A DNA stretch of 35,542 nucleotides from Streptomyces poonensis (GCF_014650915.1 NZ_BMVW01000010.1:237791-273332), one strand, 5' to 3'. Numbered from the stretch's first letter, positions 1-7,600 are shown. Made by a program: numbers and translations. The notes: generated by a model from the letters alone, not told the origin.

Positions 1-18
1 CCGGGCCGCTGAGCCCGC

Positions 19-40
19 GCCGGCCCGGTGCCGGGCCGGC
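19..40 (-). terminator. Perfect hairpin just downstream of adpA
   Basis: A 10-bp perfect inverted repeat (GCCGGCCCGG / CCGGGCCGGC) with a 2-nt centre lies 17 bp beyond the adpA stop codon. No T-run follows, as is usual for Streptomyces terminators. In streptomycetes ornA normally follows adpA, so this may be a partial terminator between the two genes. That role is inferred, because ornA lies outside the window. Confidence 0.6.
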
Positions 41-56
41 GGCGGTCTTCCGGGCC

Positions 57-1292
57 TTACGGAGCGGTGCGCTGGCCGGGCAGCCGGCCCGTCGCGTAGA
101 GCTCCGGCTTGGCGCCGTCCGCGGACAGCGAGGCGGCCGGGGCCAGGGCGCTCGCGGCCGCCGCCGTACGGCGGGTCTGGTACGGGACCGGCGTGGGCTC
201 CTGCGGCATCGGTGGCGGACCGCCCGGCCCGGAGTGCCCTGGCGAGCTGTCCGGGATATCGGGCTTGTCACCCTGCGGCCGCCGTGCGCGGTACGCCGCC
301 CGGTAGGCCGCCGGCGACGAGCCGAGCTGCCGGCGGAAGTGGCCGCGCAGGGCCACCGGCGACCGGAAGCCGCAGCGGCCCGCGACCTCGTCCACCGAGT
401 AGTCCGACGTCTCCAGCAGCCGCTGTGCCTGGAGCACCCGCTGGGTGATCAGCCACTGCAGCGGTGCGCTTCCCGTCAGCGAACGGAACCGGCGGTCGAA
501 GGTGCGCCGGCTCATGTACGCGCGGGCCGCGAGCGTCTCCACGTCGAACTGCTCGTGGAGGTGCTCCAGCGCCCAGGCGACGACCTCGGCGAGCGGGTCG
601 GCGCCGATCTCCTCGGGTAAAGACCTGTCGAGGTAGCGCTCCTGCCCGCCGCTGCGGCGCGGCGGTACCACCAGCCGGCGGGCGAGCGCGCCCGCGGCCT
701 CGCTTCCGTGGTCCGAGCGCACGATGTGGAGGCAGAGGTCGATCCCGGCCGCCGTCCCCGCGGAGGTCAGGACGTCCCCGTCGTCCACGAACAGCTCACG
801 TGGATCCACGTGGACGGACGGATAGCGCTTGGCCAGCGTGGGCGCGTACATCCAGTGCGTGGTGGCCGGGCGCCCGTCCAGCAGGCCGGCCGCCGCCAGT
901 ACGAAGGCACCGGTGCACAGCCCGACGATGCGGGCACCCTCCTCGTGCGCCCGGCGCAGTGCGTCGAGCGCTTCCTCCGGTGGTGGTGAGGTGATCGACC
1001 GCCAGGCGGGCACCACGACGGTGCCTGCGCGGGCGATCGCCTCCAGCCCATTGGGCGCGGTGAGTTCCAGCCCTCCCGTGGTGCGCAACGGTCCTTCTTC
1101 GCCTGCGCACACGAGAAGGCGGTAGCGCGGTACCCCGGCGTCCTGGCGATCGATGCCGAACACCGACAGAGGTATGGAACTCTCGAAGATCGGGCCGCCG
1201 CTGAACAGCAGCACCGCGACGATCTCCTTGCGACGTCGCCCGGAGAGTTTCCGGGCCGCTACTTCCGGCGCGGCAGTGGAGTCGTGGCTCAT
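57..1292 (-). CDS. adpA: AdpA, pleiotropic AraC/XylS-family developmental regulator
   Basis: 411 aa. AdpA is the central transcriptional activator and repressor of morphological differentiation and secondary metabolism in Streptomyces. An N-terminal DJ-1/PfpI/GATase1-like dimerisation domain spans about residues 25-195 and includes the 'GLCTGAF' nucleophile-elbow-like loop near 124-130. A C-terminal AraC double-HTH follows at about 235-330, with 'YMSRRTFDRRF' and 'CGFRSPVALRGHFRR'. The tail is Pro/Ala-rich and disordered. The start chosen is the ATG at 1292, 8-9 nt after a GAGGGGGG ribosome-binding site; in-frame upstream codons extend the frame to 1475 but do not resemble the family. Leu225, in the linker, is encoded by TTA (complement of 618-620), the hallmark of bldA tRNA control of adpA. 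The long upstream region is consistent with complex regulation. Confidence 0.96.
   Translation of the reverse strand: MSHDSTAAPEVAARKLSGRRRKEIVAVLLFSGGPIFESSIPLSVFGIDRQDAGVPRYRLLVCAGEEGPLRTTGGLELTAPNGLEAIARAGTVVVPAWRSITSPPPEEALDALRRAHEEGARIVGLCTGAFVLAAAGLLDGRPATTHWMYAPTLAKRYPSVHVDPRELFVDDGDVLTSAGTAAGIDLCLHIVRSDHGSEAAGALARRLVVPPRRSGGQERYLDRSLPEEIGADPLAEVVAWALEHLHEQFDVETLAARAYMSRRTFDRRFRSLTGSAPLQWLITQRVLQAQRLLETSDYSVDEVAGRCGFRSPVALRGHFRRQLGSSPAAYRAAYRARRPQGDKPDIPDSSPGHSGPGGPPPMPQEPTPVPYQTRRTAAAASALAPAASLSADGAKPELYATGRLPGQRTAP
618..620 (-). promoter_or_regulatory. Rare TTA (bldA-dependent) leucine codon in adpA
   Basis: Reading the minus strand, the linker segment D-R-S-L-P-E-E has Leu225 as TTA. 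TTA is very rare in Streptomyces and is decoded only by the bldA tRNA. In known adpA genes it falls in this same linker and makes translation bldA-dependent. It is the only in-frame TTA I noticed in the window. Confidence 0.93.
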
Positions 1293-1670
1293 GCTGCTAA
1301 GCCCCCCTCGGTGGTCGCGGCTCCTCGGTTGTGTCGCTCCTGCACGTTTCCCCTCGGTCCTGCACGAGTCCCCCGCCGTAAGACAGTCATGATCGAATCT
1401 ACTGTGTCGCGTCGTACCGGCGTGACCAGTTCTCCCCCCGGCACATTGTCGACATGGCAACTTGGCGTGAAGCATTCGATCACGAAGCGTTGCACTCGCG
1501 AGCCCCGCAGGGAAGTACGCCTTGTCGCAGTGGCCAATCCCCGTAGGGTGTGCGCGCCGAGCGGGCCCCTTTCAGTGCAGGTCGAACAGGGGGTAGGGGG
1601 GTGTTACCGCAAGGCATGCCTGGTGAGCCGAAGTTGGCTGAAAAGAAGCGGAAGGGTGTGCGTAAACCGG
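1293..1670. promoter_or_regulatory. adpA upstream control region
   Basis: There is no convincing gene here. The DNA is locally AT-richer than its surroundings and should contain the adpA promoter and operators. TGGCGTGAAG at 1463-1472 matches 9 of 10 positions of the AdpA consensus TGGCSNGWWY, making it a candidate autoregulatory site about 170 bp upstream of the start codon. On the minus strand, TAGATT around 1390-1400 could be a -10 element, but I find no good partner -35. Confidence 0.5.
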
Positions 1671-2018
1671 TCAGTCGGCCGAAGTCTGACCCCCGGGACG
1701 CCGCCCCCCTCTGTGTGCCCCGGCCCCGCTTCTGCCATGCCGGCCGCGGTGCGGGACGCTCCTTTCCGCTGCCGACCGCACCGCCCCCCGCTCCGACTGG
1801 CGGAGCAGCAGCCGGCAGACCCCGGTCACGGCCGCGAGGCCCAGGGCGGCCCCGGCCGCGCCCGCGAGTGACGTGCCGTACCAGACGAGGGTCACGGGCA
1901 CGAGAACGCAGCTGAACACCGCCCAGCGGATGACGTCGCTCGCGCTGTCGGCGGTGGGGTGCTCCCCGGGCCGGGGAGCGGGGGAGGCGGTCCGGGAGGC
2001 GGTCCGATGTCCGGGCAC
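1671..2018 (-). CDS. Small conserved membrane protein, unknown function
   Basis: 115 aa. I recognise no characterised family. Residues about 28-75 (from 'SDVIRWAVFSCVLVP' through 'AVTGVCRLLLRQ') are hydrophobic and could form two closely spaced transmembrane helices. The N-terminus is Pro/Ser/Arg-rich and the C-terminus is a basic Gly/Arg-rich tail. High GC at third codon positions in the hydrophobic part supports real coding. The GTG start at 2018 has an AGGA about 5 nt upstream on the minus strand (GAGGACGCC then GTG). The gene lies head-to-tail upstream of adpA, separated by about 380 bp. Role unknown. Confidence 0.7.
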   Translation of the reverse strand: MPGHRTASRTASPAPRPGEHPTADSASDVIRWAVFSCVLVPVTLVWYGTSLAGAAGAALGLAAVTGVCRLLLRQSERGAVRSAAERSVPHRGRHGRSGAGAHRGGRRPGGQTSAD

Positions 2019-2120
2019 GGCGTCCTCATCTGTGCGGGTGGCTTGTCCGGGTTCAACGCGTGTTCGACCGGTCGGTCACTCCTGAGGCGCGGAATCGGGC
2101 GTGTCCGAGGCGTGGGGAGT

Positions 2121-2144
2121 GGCCCCGCCGGGGCTTGCGGGGCC
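2121..2144. repeat. Inverted repeat (hairpin), 8-bp stem
   Basis: GGCCCCGC and GCGGGGCC form a perfect 8-bp stem around an 8-nt loop. It stands in non-coding DNA about 100 bp upstream of the small membrane-protein gene. It could be a terminator, an RNA structure or chance in GC-rich sequence. Confidence 0.45.
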
Positions 2145-2423
2145 GAGCAGGCCTGGGATGTCCGGGTACCGGAGTGGCGAAAGTGTTGCTTGTGACTGGA
2201 TGTTTTTGGGCATGCAGAAGTGGCACCTCGTGCTTCAGTGACGAATGCTTCCGCAGTGGCGAATCGGCCGCGTGCGGGGGTGGCTGGTTGAGCCCGGGGA
2301 TGGGCGTGAGCGGAGTGTCCACATCTGTGAAGAGGGGTGTCTCCGGCCCGCCGTGTTCGTGGCGGGAAGTCGGCTGTGCCCGGGCCCGGCGGGCCCCGTT
2401 CGGGGTGTGGGGGGTGGGCGTCT

Positions 2424-2494
2424 CCCGGGGTGTCGGAACGGTGGTTCCCGGGGTGTCGGAACGGCGGCGTCCGGGGGTGTGGGACCGGCGGTGT
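2424..2494. repeat. Three imperfect 23-24 bp tandem repeats
   Basis: Units at 2424-2446, 2447-2470 and 2471-2494 share the pattern CCCGGGGTGTCGGAACGG with drift in the third copy; a fourth, more degenerate unit may follow at 2495. They sit in the gene-poor region. Function unknown. Confidence 0.65.
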
Positions 2495-2939
2495 CCGGAG
2501 GCGGGAAGCCGGGTACGCCCTCCCGGCCGGGCGGGCCGGGGTGCGTCCTGGGTGCGGGCGCGTCCAGGGCGTGAGGGCGGGGCGCGTGCGGGAGGCGATG
2601 CTCCGTTTGCCGACCCTGCCGACTCCGTTCGTGGGAGTCGTTCCGGCTTCGCAGCACGGGCCCTTCCGGCCTTCGTCCGCGGACCTCTCCGCCCTCTCGG
2701 ACGCGGTGCGCCGGTCCTCGGTGAATGCTGTGCGAACCGCCTGTAGGAGCCAGCAACCATTGCGTTACGGGCGCCCACTCATGCATGCTCCGGAGAACCC
2801 CGTGCGGCGTGCGCGGGTCTGGGCTGAGGAGGCGTGCCGCCGTACCCTTGGGGGTATGGGGTTGGGAAGATGATTCCCGGACACAGCTCCGCCGCACACT
2901 GTTGTCCCACCCACCGAGGATCCGAACGCCGAGACACCC

Positions 2940-3467
2940 ATGGCCGGTCACGAATTCTTCGATCCCGCTGATCGCAAGCGGCCGGTCGCCGACCCGACGG
3001 CGGCCGATCCCCTGGCTGCGGAGGAGTCGCGCCCCGCGTGCGACCCCGCCTTCAAGCACGGCGTCGTCGTCGGCTTCGACGGTTCGACGTCCAGTGAACG
3101 CGCCCTCGCCTACGCCATCGGCATGGCCAGTCGCTCCGGTTCCGGCCTGATCATCGTGCATGTGGCCAACCGCCTGCCCACCACGGTGTGGGCAGGCTGC
3201 GAACCGCCCGTCTTCGTCGATGTGCCCGACCATCGGACCGAGGTCCTCGGCCTGGAGCTGGCCTGCGCGGACTATCTCGCCGAGGTCCCCTGGATCCTGG
3301 TCGAGCGCGGCGGTGACATCTGCCATGAACTCGAAGAGGTGGGGCGGGAGTACGAGGCGGACGCGATCGTCGTCGGCTCCACGCACGGCATCGTGGGCCG
3401 TATCTTCGGCTCCGTCGCCGGACGGCTCGCCAAGCGCGCGCAGCGCCCCGTGATCGTCATTCCGTGA
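2940..3467 (+). CDS. Universal stress protein (UspA family)
   Basis: 175 aa, single Usp domain from about residue 40 to the end, after an N-terminal extension of about 38 polar residues. Signatures are the first strand 'VVVGFDGSTSSERAL' (ATP-contacting Asp in VGFDGS) and the C-terminal 'GSTHGIVGRIFGSVA', matching the nucleotide-binding loop G-x-x-G...G-S, then 'RAQRPVIVIP'. The loop between the glycines is about two residues shorter than in many Usps. Such proteins bind ATP and are induced by stress or hypoxia in actinobacteria. The ATG at 2940 has only a weak upstream purine stretch, so the start is moderately certain. The stop codon lies inside an 8-bp tandem repeat. Confidence 0.88.
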   Translation: MAGHEFFDPADRKRPVADPTAADPLAAEESRPACDPAFKHGVVVGFDGSTSSERALAYAIGMASRSGSGLIIVHVANRLPTTVWAGCEPPVFVDVPDHRTEVLGLELACADYLAEVPWILVERGGDICHELEEVGREYEADAIVVGSTHGIVGRIFGSVAGRLAKRAQRPVIVIP

Positions 3468-3501
3468 GTCCGTGAGTCCGTGAGCCCGTGAGTTCCTGAG
3501 C
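3462..3501 (+). repeat. 8-bp tandem repeat carrying the Usp stop codon
   Basis: Units CCGTGAGT (3462), CCGTGAGT (3470), CCGTGAGC (3478), CCGTGAGT (3486) and a degenerate TCCTGAGC (3494). Every unit contains TGA; the first is the Usp stop. Because 8 is not a multiple of 3, the repeated stops close all three frames. Confidence 0.85.
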
Positions 3502-3764
3502 GCATGCGGCGCGCGGCGGTCGGCGTGCCGTCGGCCGTGAGCCGTGAACCACCGACCGCGGGTCGCACGCGCGGGACCCCCGCATCCGGCGTTGCCGTTC
3601 CGTAACTCGCCCTGCCCCCCGATGAGATGAGCAGGTCACGCGATCCGCCACCGCCTACAGTCGTATGAATCTACCGACGCGTAGAGGTGTTTGTGCGTAT
3701 GTGAAGGGCATATACCGGTCGCCGCGCACCCGCGCCCGCACGACCTGCACGAAGGGAGCCCGCC

Positions 3765-4331
3765 GTGGACAACGACGTCTCCGCGGGAAACACCACCACA
3801 GTCGGTCATCTCCTCCTCGCGACAACCCTGTTGGCCTTCGGCCTCGGTCACACCGAAGTGATCGGCGGCGTGACGGCCGGGGACGCCGTCCCGCCCGCCG
3901 TGTACGTCGGCGGCATCGCGCTGTTCGTCGTCGGCCTGCTGGCTCTCCGCGACCATGACACGTCCGCCGGTACGGCGTTCTCGGCCCTGGGCGCCTTCTG
4001 GTTCACCTGGGGCGTCGGCGGCACCGAGACGGTGTCCGCCGACGCCGAGGGGCTGTTCCTGGTGCTGTTCGCGCTGGTCGCGCTCAGCCTGGCGCTCGGT
4101 GCGTCCGCCGCCTCCCCGCTCACCCGGGGGGTGTACGGCCTGCTCTTCCTGGCCCTGCTGCTGCTCGCCGTCGCGCGGTTCGGCGACAGCGCGGGTCTGG
4201 CGCAGATCGCCGGCTGGATCGCCGCGGTGAGCGGCCTGCTGGCCTGGTACGTGGCCACGGCCGCCCTCGCCCACTGGCCCGCCGCACTGTCCGGGCGCGC
4301 TGCCGGCCGGGGGGTGACGGCCACCGGCTGA
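3765..4331 (+). CDS. GPR1/FUN34/YaaH-family membrane transporter (acetate/succinate type)
   Basis: 188 aa, almost entirely hydrophobic with about six predicted transmembrane helices, as expected for the SatP/YaaH family of acetate-succinate permeases. The N-terminal part 'GNTTTVGHLLLATTLLAFGL' occupies the position of the first helix. Other family-like features are 'GALFVVGLLALRD'-type helix ends and 'FTWGVGG'. The GTG start at 3765 has a strong GAAGGGAG site at 3751-3758, 6 nt upstream. The gene stands alone: about 300 bp upstream is non-coding, and a long hairpin follows at 4374-4412. The substrate is inferred from the family only; the strict NPAPLGL-type signature is not evident, so ammonium, acetate or other small carboxylates are possible. 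Confidence 0.75.
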   Translation: MDNDVSAGNTTTVGHLLLATTLLAFGLGHTEVIGGVTAGDAVPPAVYVGGIALFVVGLLALRDHDTSAGTAFSALGAFWFTWGVGGTETVSADAEGLFLVLFALVALSLALGASAASPLTRGVYGLLFLALLLLAVARFGDSAGLAQIAGWIAAVSGLLAWYVATAALAHWPAALSGRAAGRGVTATG

Positions 4332-4373
4332 GGCAGCCGCGGGCCGGGACATTGGGCGGTCCCGGTCCCCAGG

Positions 4374-4412
4374 GAACGACCCCCTGTGCAGGTGGCGCAC
4401 AGGGGGTCGTTC
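4374..4412. terminator. Bidirectional terminator, 16-bp perfect stem
   Basis: GAACGACCCCCTGTGC (4374-4389) pairs perfectly with 4397-4412 across a 7-nt loop. It sits between the convergent transporter gene and glmS, and so can terminate both. Confidence 0.9.
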
Positions 4413-4446
4413 ATGTCCGGCCGCGGAGCGGCGCGGGGTGGAGGTC

Positions 4447-6264
4447 CTACTCCACCGTCACCGACTTGGCGAGGTTGCGCGGCTTGTCGATGTCCCGGCC
4501 GAGCGCCAGCGCCGTGTGGTAAGCGAGGAGCTGGAGCGGGATGCCCATGAGGATCGGGTCGAGCTCGTCCTCGTTCTTCGGCACGACGATCGTCTGGTCG
4601 GCCTTCTCCTGCTCCTGGTGGGCGACGGCGAGGATCTTGCCGCTGCGGGCCTTGATCTCCTCCAGCGCCGCGCGGTTCTTCTCCAGCAGGTCGTCGTCCG
4701 GGACGATCGCCACCGTCGGCAGGGCGGGCTCGATCAGGGCCAGCGGGCCGTGCTTCAGCTCGGAGGCCGGGTAGGCCTCGGCGTGGATGTACGAGACCTC
4801 CTTCAGCTTCAGCGAGGCCTCGCGGGCCACCGGGTAGCCCCGGACGCGGCCGATGAAGAGCATCGAGCGGGCGTCGGCGAACTGCTTCGCCAGCTCCTTG
4901 ATCTGCTCCTCCTGCTTCAGCATCTCGTCGATCTGCGCGGGCAGCTTGCGCAGGCCCTCGATGATCCGCTTGCCGTCGGCGACCGACAGGTCACGGGTGC
5001 GGCCGAGGTGCAGCGCCAGCAGCGCGAAGGCGACCGTGGTGTTGGTGAAGCACTTGGTGGAGACGACGCAGACCTCGGGACCGGCGTGCACGTACATGCC
5101 GCCGTCGGCCTCGCGGGCGATCGCCGAGCCGACCACGTTGACGACGCCCAGCACCCGGGCGCCCTTGCGCTTCAGCTCCTGCACGGCGGCCAGCACGTCG
5201 TACGTCTCGCCGGACTGGGAGACCGCGATGTAGAGGGTGTCGGGGTCGACGACCGCGTTGCGGTAGCGGAACTCGGAGGCCGGCTCGGCGTCGGCGGGGA
5301 TGCGCGCCAGCTCCTCGATCATCTGGGCGCCGATCATGCCCGCGTGGTACGAGGTGCCGCAGCCGAGGATCTTCACCCGGCGGATCTGGCGCGCCTCGCG
5401 GGCGTCCAGGTTGAGGCCGCCCAGGTGCACGGTGGAGAAGCGGTCGTCGATGCGGCCGCGCAGCACGCGGTCCACGGCGTCGGCCTGCTCGTGGATCTCC
5501 TTGTGCATGTAGGTGTCGTGGCCGCCCATGTCGTACGAGGCCGCCTCCCACTCCACGGTGGTCGGCTCGGACGTGGTGCGGGTGCCCTCGGTGGTGTACG
5601 TACGGAAGTCGTCCGCCTTGAGGGTGGCCATCTCGCCGTCGTCGAGGGTCACTATCTGCCGGGTGTGGGCGACCAGGGCGGCGATGTCCGAGGCGACGAA
5701 CATCTCCTTCTCGCCGATGCCGAGGACGACCGGGGAGCCGTTGCGGGCCACCACGATGCGGTCCGGGAAGTCGGCGTGCATGACCGCGATGCCGTACGTG
5801 CCCTCGATCAGGCGCAGCGCCTCGCGGACCCGGTCCTCCAGCTTGTCGGCCTGGGCGCGGGCGATGAGGTGGGTGAGGACCTCGGTGTCGGTCTCGGAGA
5901 GGAACTCGACGCCCTCCGCCTCGAGCTTCTTGCGCAGCTCGGAGGCGTTGTCGATGATGCCGTTGTGGACGACGGCGACCTTGTTCTCCGGGTCCATGTG
6001 CGGGTGGGCGTTCACGTCGGAGGGGGCGCCGTGGGTGGCCCAGCGGGTGTGGGCGATGCCGGTGGTGCCCTTGAAGCGCCCGGGGACCTTGGCCTCGAGG
6101 TCACGGACGCGGCCCTTGGCCTTGACCATCTTCAGGCCGGCCGACTTCGGGCTCGAGACGACGATGCCCGCGGAGTCGTAGCCGCGGTACTCCAGTCGCT
6201 GCAGGCCCTCCAGCAGCAGCGGCGCCACATCACGCTTGCCGATGTATCCGACGATTCCGCACAT
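4447..6264 (-). CDS. glmS: Glutamine--fructose-6-phosphate aminotransferase (isomerising)
   Basis: 605 aa, full length for GlmS. It makes glucosamine-6-phosphate from fructose-6-phosphate and glutamine, the entry step to UDP-GlcNAc for peptidoglycan. The N-terminal type-2 glutamine amidotransferase domain (about 1-235) starts 'MCGIVGYIGKR', with Cys2 as nucleophile, followed by 'RLEYRGYDSAG' and 'HTRWATHG'. Two SIS sugar-isomerase domains follow (about 285-420 and 455-590) with 'GCGTSYHAG', 'SQSGET', 'GRVRGYPVAREASLKLKE' and 'ELKHGP'. The end is 'NLAKSVTVE'. The start ATG at 6264 has AAGGAAAG 6-7 nt upstream. From memory S. coelicolor has two glmS genes; this position matches the one called glmS2. 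It lies 36 nt after the small gene, so cotranscription is likely. Confidence 0.96.
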   Translation of the reverse strand: MCGIVGYIGKRDVAPLLLEGLQRLEYRGYDSAGIVVSSPKSAGLKMVKAKGRVRDLEAKVPGRFKGTTGIAHTRWATHGAPSDVNAHPHMDPENKVAVVHNGIIDNASELRKKLEAEGVEFLSETDTEVLTHLIARAQADKLEDRVREALRLIEGTYGIAVMHADFPDRIVVARNGSPVVLGIGEKEMFVASDIAALVAHTRQIVTLDDGEMATLKADDFRTYTTEGTRTTSEPTTVEWEAASYDMGGHDTYMHKEIHEQADAVDRVLRGRIDDRFSTVHLGGLNLDAREARQIRRVKILGCGTSYHAGMIGAQMIEELARIPADAEPASEFRYRNAVVDPDTLYIAVSQSGETYDVLAAVQELKRKGARVLGVVNVVGSAIAREADGGMYVHAGPEVCVVSTKCFTNTTVAFALLALHLGRTRDLSVADGKRIIEGLRKLPAQIDEMLKQEEQIKELAKQFADARSMLFIGRVRGYPVAREASLKLKEVSYIHAEAYPASELKHGPLALIEPALPTVAIVPDDDLLEKNRAALEEIKARSGKILAVAHQEQEKADQTIVVPKNEDELDPILMGIPLQLLAYHTALALGRDIDKPRNLAKSVTVE

Positions 6265-6300
6265 ATGGTTCTTTCCTTGTCTCCCCGTGGGGGCCGGTCC

Positions 6301-6558
6301 TCAGCCGTAGACGATGCGGCGCAGCTGCCGGAGGCTGAGCTCCGGCGGTGCGACCGCGCGGTACGTGAGGTCCGTCCCGATCCGTTCGAAGATCGCCGCG
6401 TTCACCAGGCCCTGGGCCTGGAGCTCGCGATGGCGCCGACGGACGAACTCCTCGGTCGTCTCGTCGAAGTAGGCGAGCACGTCCTGGATCACGCGCGCCG
6501 CCTCGCCCCGGCTGAGGGGCGTGGACCGCGTCAGATGATCAACAAGTTCGTCGTGCAC
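6301..6558 (-). CDS. Small conserved protein of unknown function
   Basis: 85 aa from the GTG at 6558 (AGGA 7 nt upstream), or 97 aa from a TTG at 6594, which also has an AGGA 5 nt upstream. I prefer the GTG because conserved-looking sequence begins at 'HDELVDHL'. The protein is charged, mostly helical and soluble. It has 'LSRGEAARVIQDVLAYFDE', 'EEFVRRRHRELQAQG', 'NAAIFERI' and the C-terminal 'LSLRQLRRIVYG', which looks like a small family shared across several bacterial phyla without known function. Its position, 36 nt upstream of glmS on the same strand, suggests cotranscription. A 20-bp perfect palindrome precedes it. Confidence 0.8.
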   Translation of the reverse strand: MHDELVDHLTRSTPLSRGEAARVIQDVLAYFDETTEEFVRRRHRELQAQGLVNAAIFERIGTDLTYRAVAPPELSLRQLRRIVYG

Positions 6559-6598
6559 TCGAAGATCCTGAGGTACTGGGGGGCTGTTTCGCAAGAAT

Positions 6599-6618
6599 CC
6601 TGCCCGATATCGGGCAGG
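6599..6618. promoter_or_regulatory. 20-bp perfect palindrome upstream of the small gene/glmS
   Basis: CCTGCCCGATATCGGGCAGG is completely self-complementary. It lies in the 124-bp gap between the DUF4429 gene and the small gene, just upstream of the latter. With no loop it looks more like a dimeric-repressor site than a terminator. The binding protein is unknown. Confidence 0.6.
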
Positions 6619-6681
6619 GGGCTGTCGAAATGCCCGGGAGGGGCTGTTGTGCGGCTGTCTGTGGCAGGGGCAGCGGGGGAG

Positions 6682-7569
6682 TCACATCCGCTTGAGGATC
6701 GCCTGCTTGGCCAGGGTGAACTCCTCGTCCGTCAGAACGCCGGACTTGTGCAGTTCGCCCAGTTCGCGCAGTCGGCGCAGCAGGGCGTCGTGGTCGTCCT
6801 CCAGGGCCGGGGCGGGCGCCGGGAGCGCGGCGGGGGGCCGGTCCTGCGGCGGCTCGGCCGCCGGGGACGCCGCCGGGTGCGGGAGTCGCGCCTGGACCGC
6901 CGCCGCGATCAGGGCCATCAGCGGGTCCTTCTTGAACCCCCACAGCTCCACGGAGTTCGGGTCGTACTTCGGCGGGGCCTTGGTGGGCGCGTTCCGCACG
7001 GTGAAGCGGAGGCAGCCGTTCTCCAGGCCGGCCGCCGGATGCCACTCCACGGCCTCGATGTCGGCGAGGGCGAGCGTACGGGCGCCGGCCGCGGCCTTCG
7101 CGTCCTCCGTCTTCCAGTTCCACTCCAGGCGTACGTGCTCGCCGTCGAAGCCCGCCGTGCCGTCCCCGGCGGAGACGGAGAGCGGGACGGCGGGCCCGGG
7201 GAGGAGGTAGCGGTCGACGGCGTCCGGGGGCACCTGGTCCAGGAACAGGGCGCTCCGGACCTCGTCCACCACGTACTCGGCGACCCCGTAGCGGTCCGCG
7301 TCGACGACGAGCTGGTAGGGGTCGTTGCCCTCGGCGAGGCGGCCCCCCGTCGCCTGCAGCAGCGGATCGGCGCCGTCACGCAGCCGCAGCCGCAGCCGGC
7401 CCGACTTCTTGCCCTGCTCGAACGAGATGCCCGCCAACGCGGCCAGGGGGACGGTCAGTTCGCCCAGCGTCCTGCGCAGCAGACTGACACCCTTGTCGTG
7501 GCCCGGGATGAGCCGCAACGCGTCGCCGTCGAAGGTCCAGGTGCCGTCCCGCTGGATGATTTCCGCCAT
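6682..7569 (-). CDS. DUF4429 domain protein with C-terminal SHOCT domain
   Basis: 295 aa. Two DUF4429-like repeats: the first about 1-105 ('GTWTFDGDALRLIPG', 'IPLAALAGI'-type strand, 'DPYQLVVDADR'), the second about 130-230 ('GFDGEHVRLEWNW', 'ADIEAVEW', 'GCLRFTVRN'). A Pro/Ala-rich linker leads to a C-terminal SHOCT helix pair (about 260-295, 'LRELGELHKSGVLTDEEFTLAKQAIL'). SHOCT domains are short oligomerisation or binding modules found at protein ends. There is no signal peptide or membrane segment. The ATG start at 7569 has no obvious strong ribosome-binding site. Biochemical function unknown. It is divergent from the hexosaminidase across 82 bp. Confidence 0.85.
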   Translation of the reverse strand: MAEIIQRDGTWTFDGDALRLIPGHDKGVSLLRRTLGELTVPLAALAGISFEQGKKSGRLRLRLRDGADPLLQATGGRLAEGNDPYQLVVDADRYGVAEYVVDEVRSALFLDQVPPDAVDRYLLPGPAVPLSVSAGDGTAGFDGEHVRLEWNWKTEDAKAAAGARTLALADIEAVEWHPAAGLENGCLRFTVRNAPTKAPPKYDPNSVELWGFKKDPLMALIAAAVQARLPHPAASPAAEPPQDRPPAALPAPAPALEDDHDALLRRLRELGELHKSGVLTDEEFTLAKQAILKRM

Positions 7570-7600
7570 GGGGGTGATTCTTCCACCGGGTCTGCGGGAG

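Larger units (their letters stand above)
2019..2939. other. Long gene-poor, G-rich, structured intergenic region
   Basis: About 0.9 kb in which both strands have open frames but none has convincing protein-like composition; predicted products are Pro/Arg/Gly low-complexity. The plus strand is strikingly G-rich from about 2090 to 2600. It contains an 8-bp hairpin (2121-2144), imperfect 23-24 bp tandem repeats (2424-2494) and a 7-bp hairpin (2620-2640). The last 100 bp before the universal stress gene should carry its promoter. Confidence 0.5.

Noticed and set aside
1293..1475. N-terminal extension of AdpA to 1475
   Set aside because: The extra 61 residues are not AdpA-like and run through the leader and promoter; ATG 1292 has a strong ribosome-binding site.
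2053..2778. 241-residue minus-strand frame and overlapping plus-strand frames
   Set aside because: Products are Pro/Arg/Gly low-complexity driven by tandem repeats, with no recognisable domain and no good ribosome-binding site.
6265..6300. glmS ribozyme/riboswitch
   Set aside because: The gap before glmS is only 36 nt, too short for the ribozyme, and such ribozymes are typical of Gram-positive low-GC bacteria.
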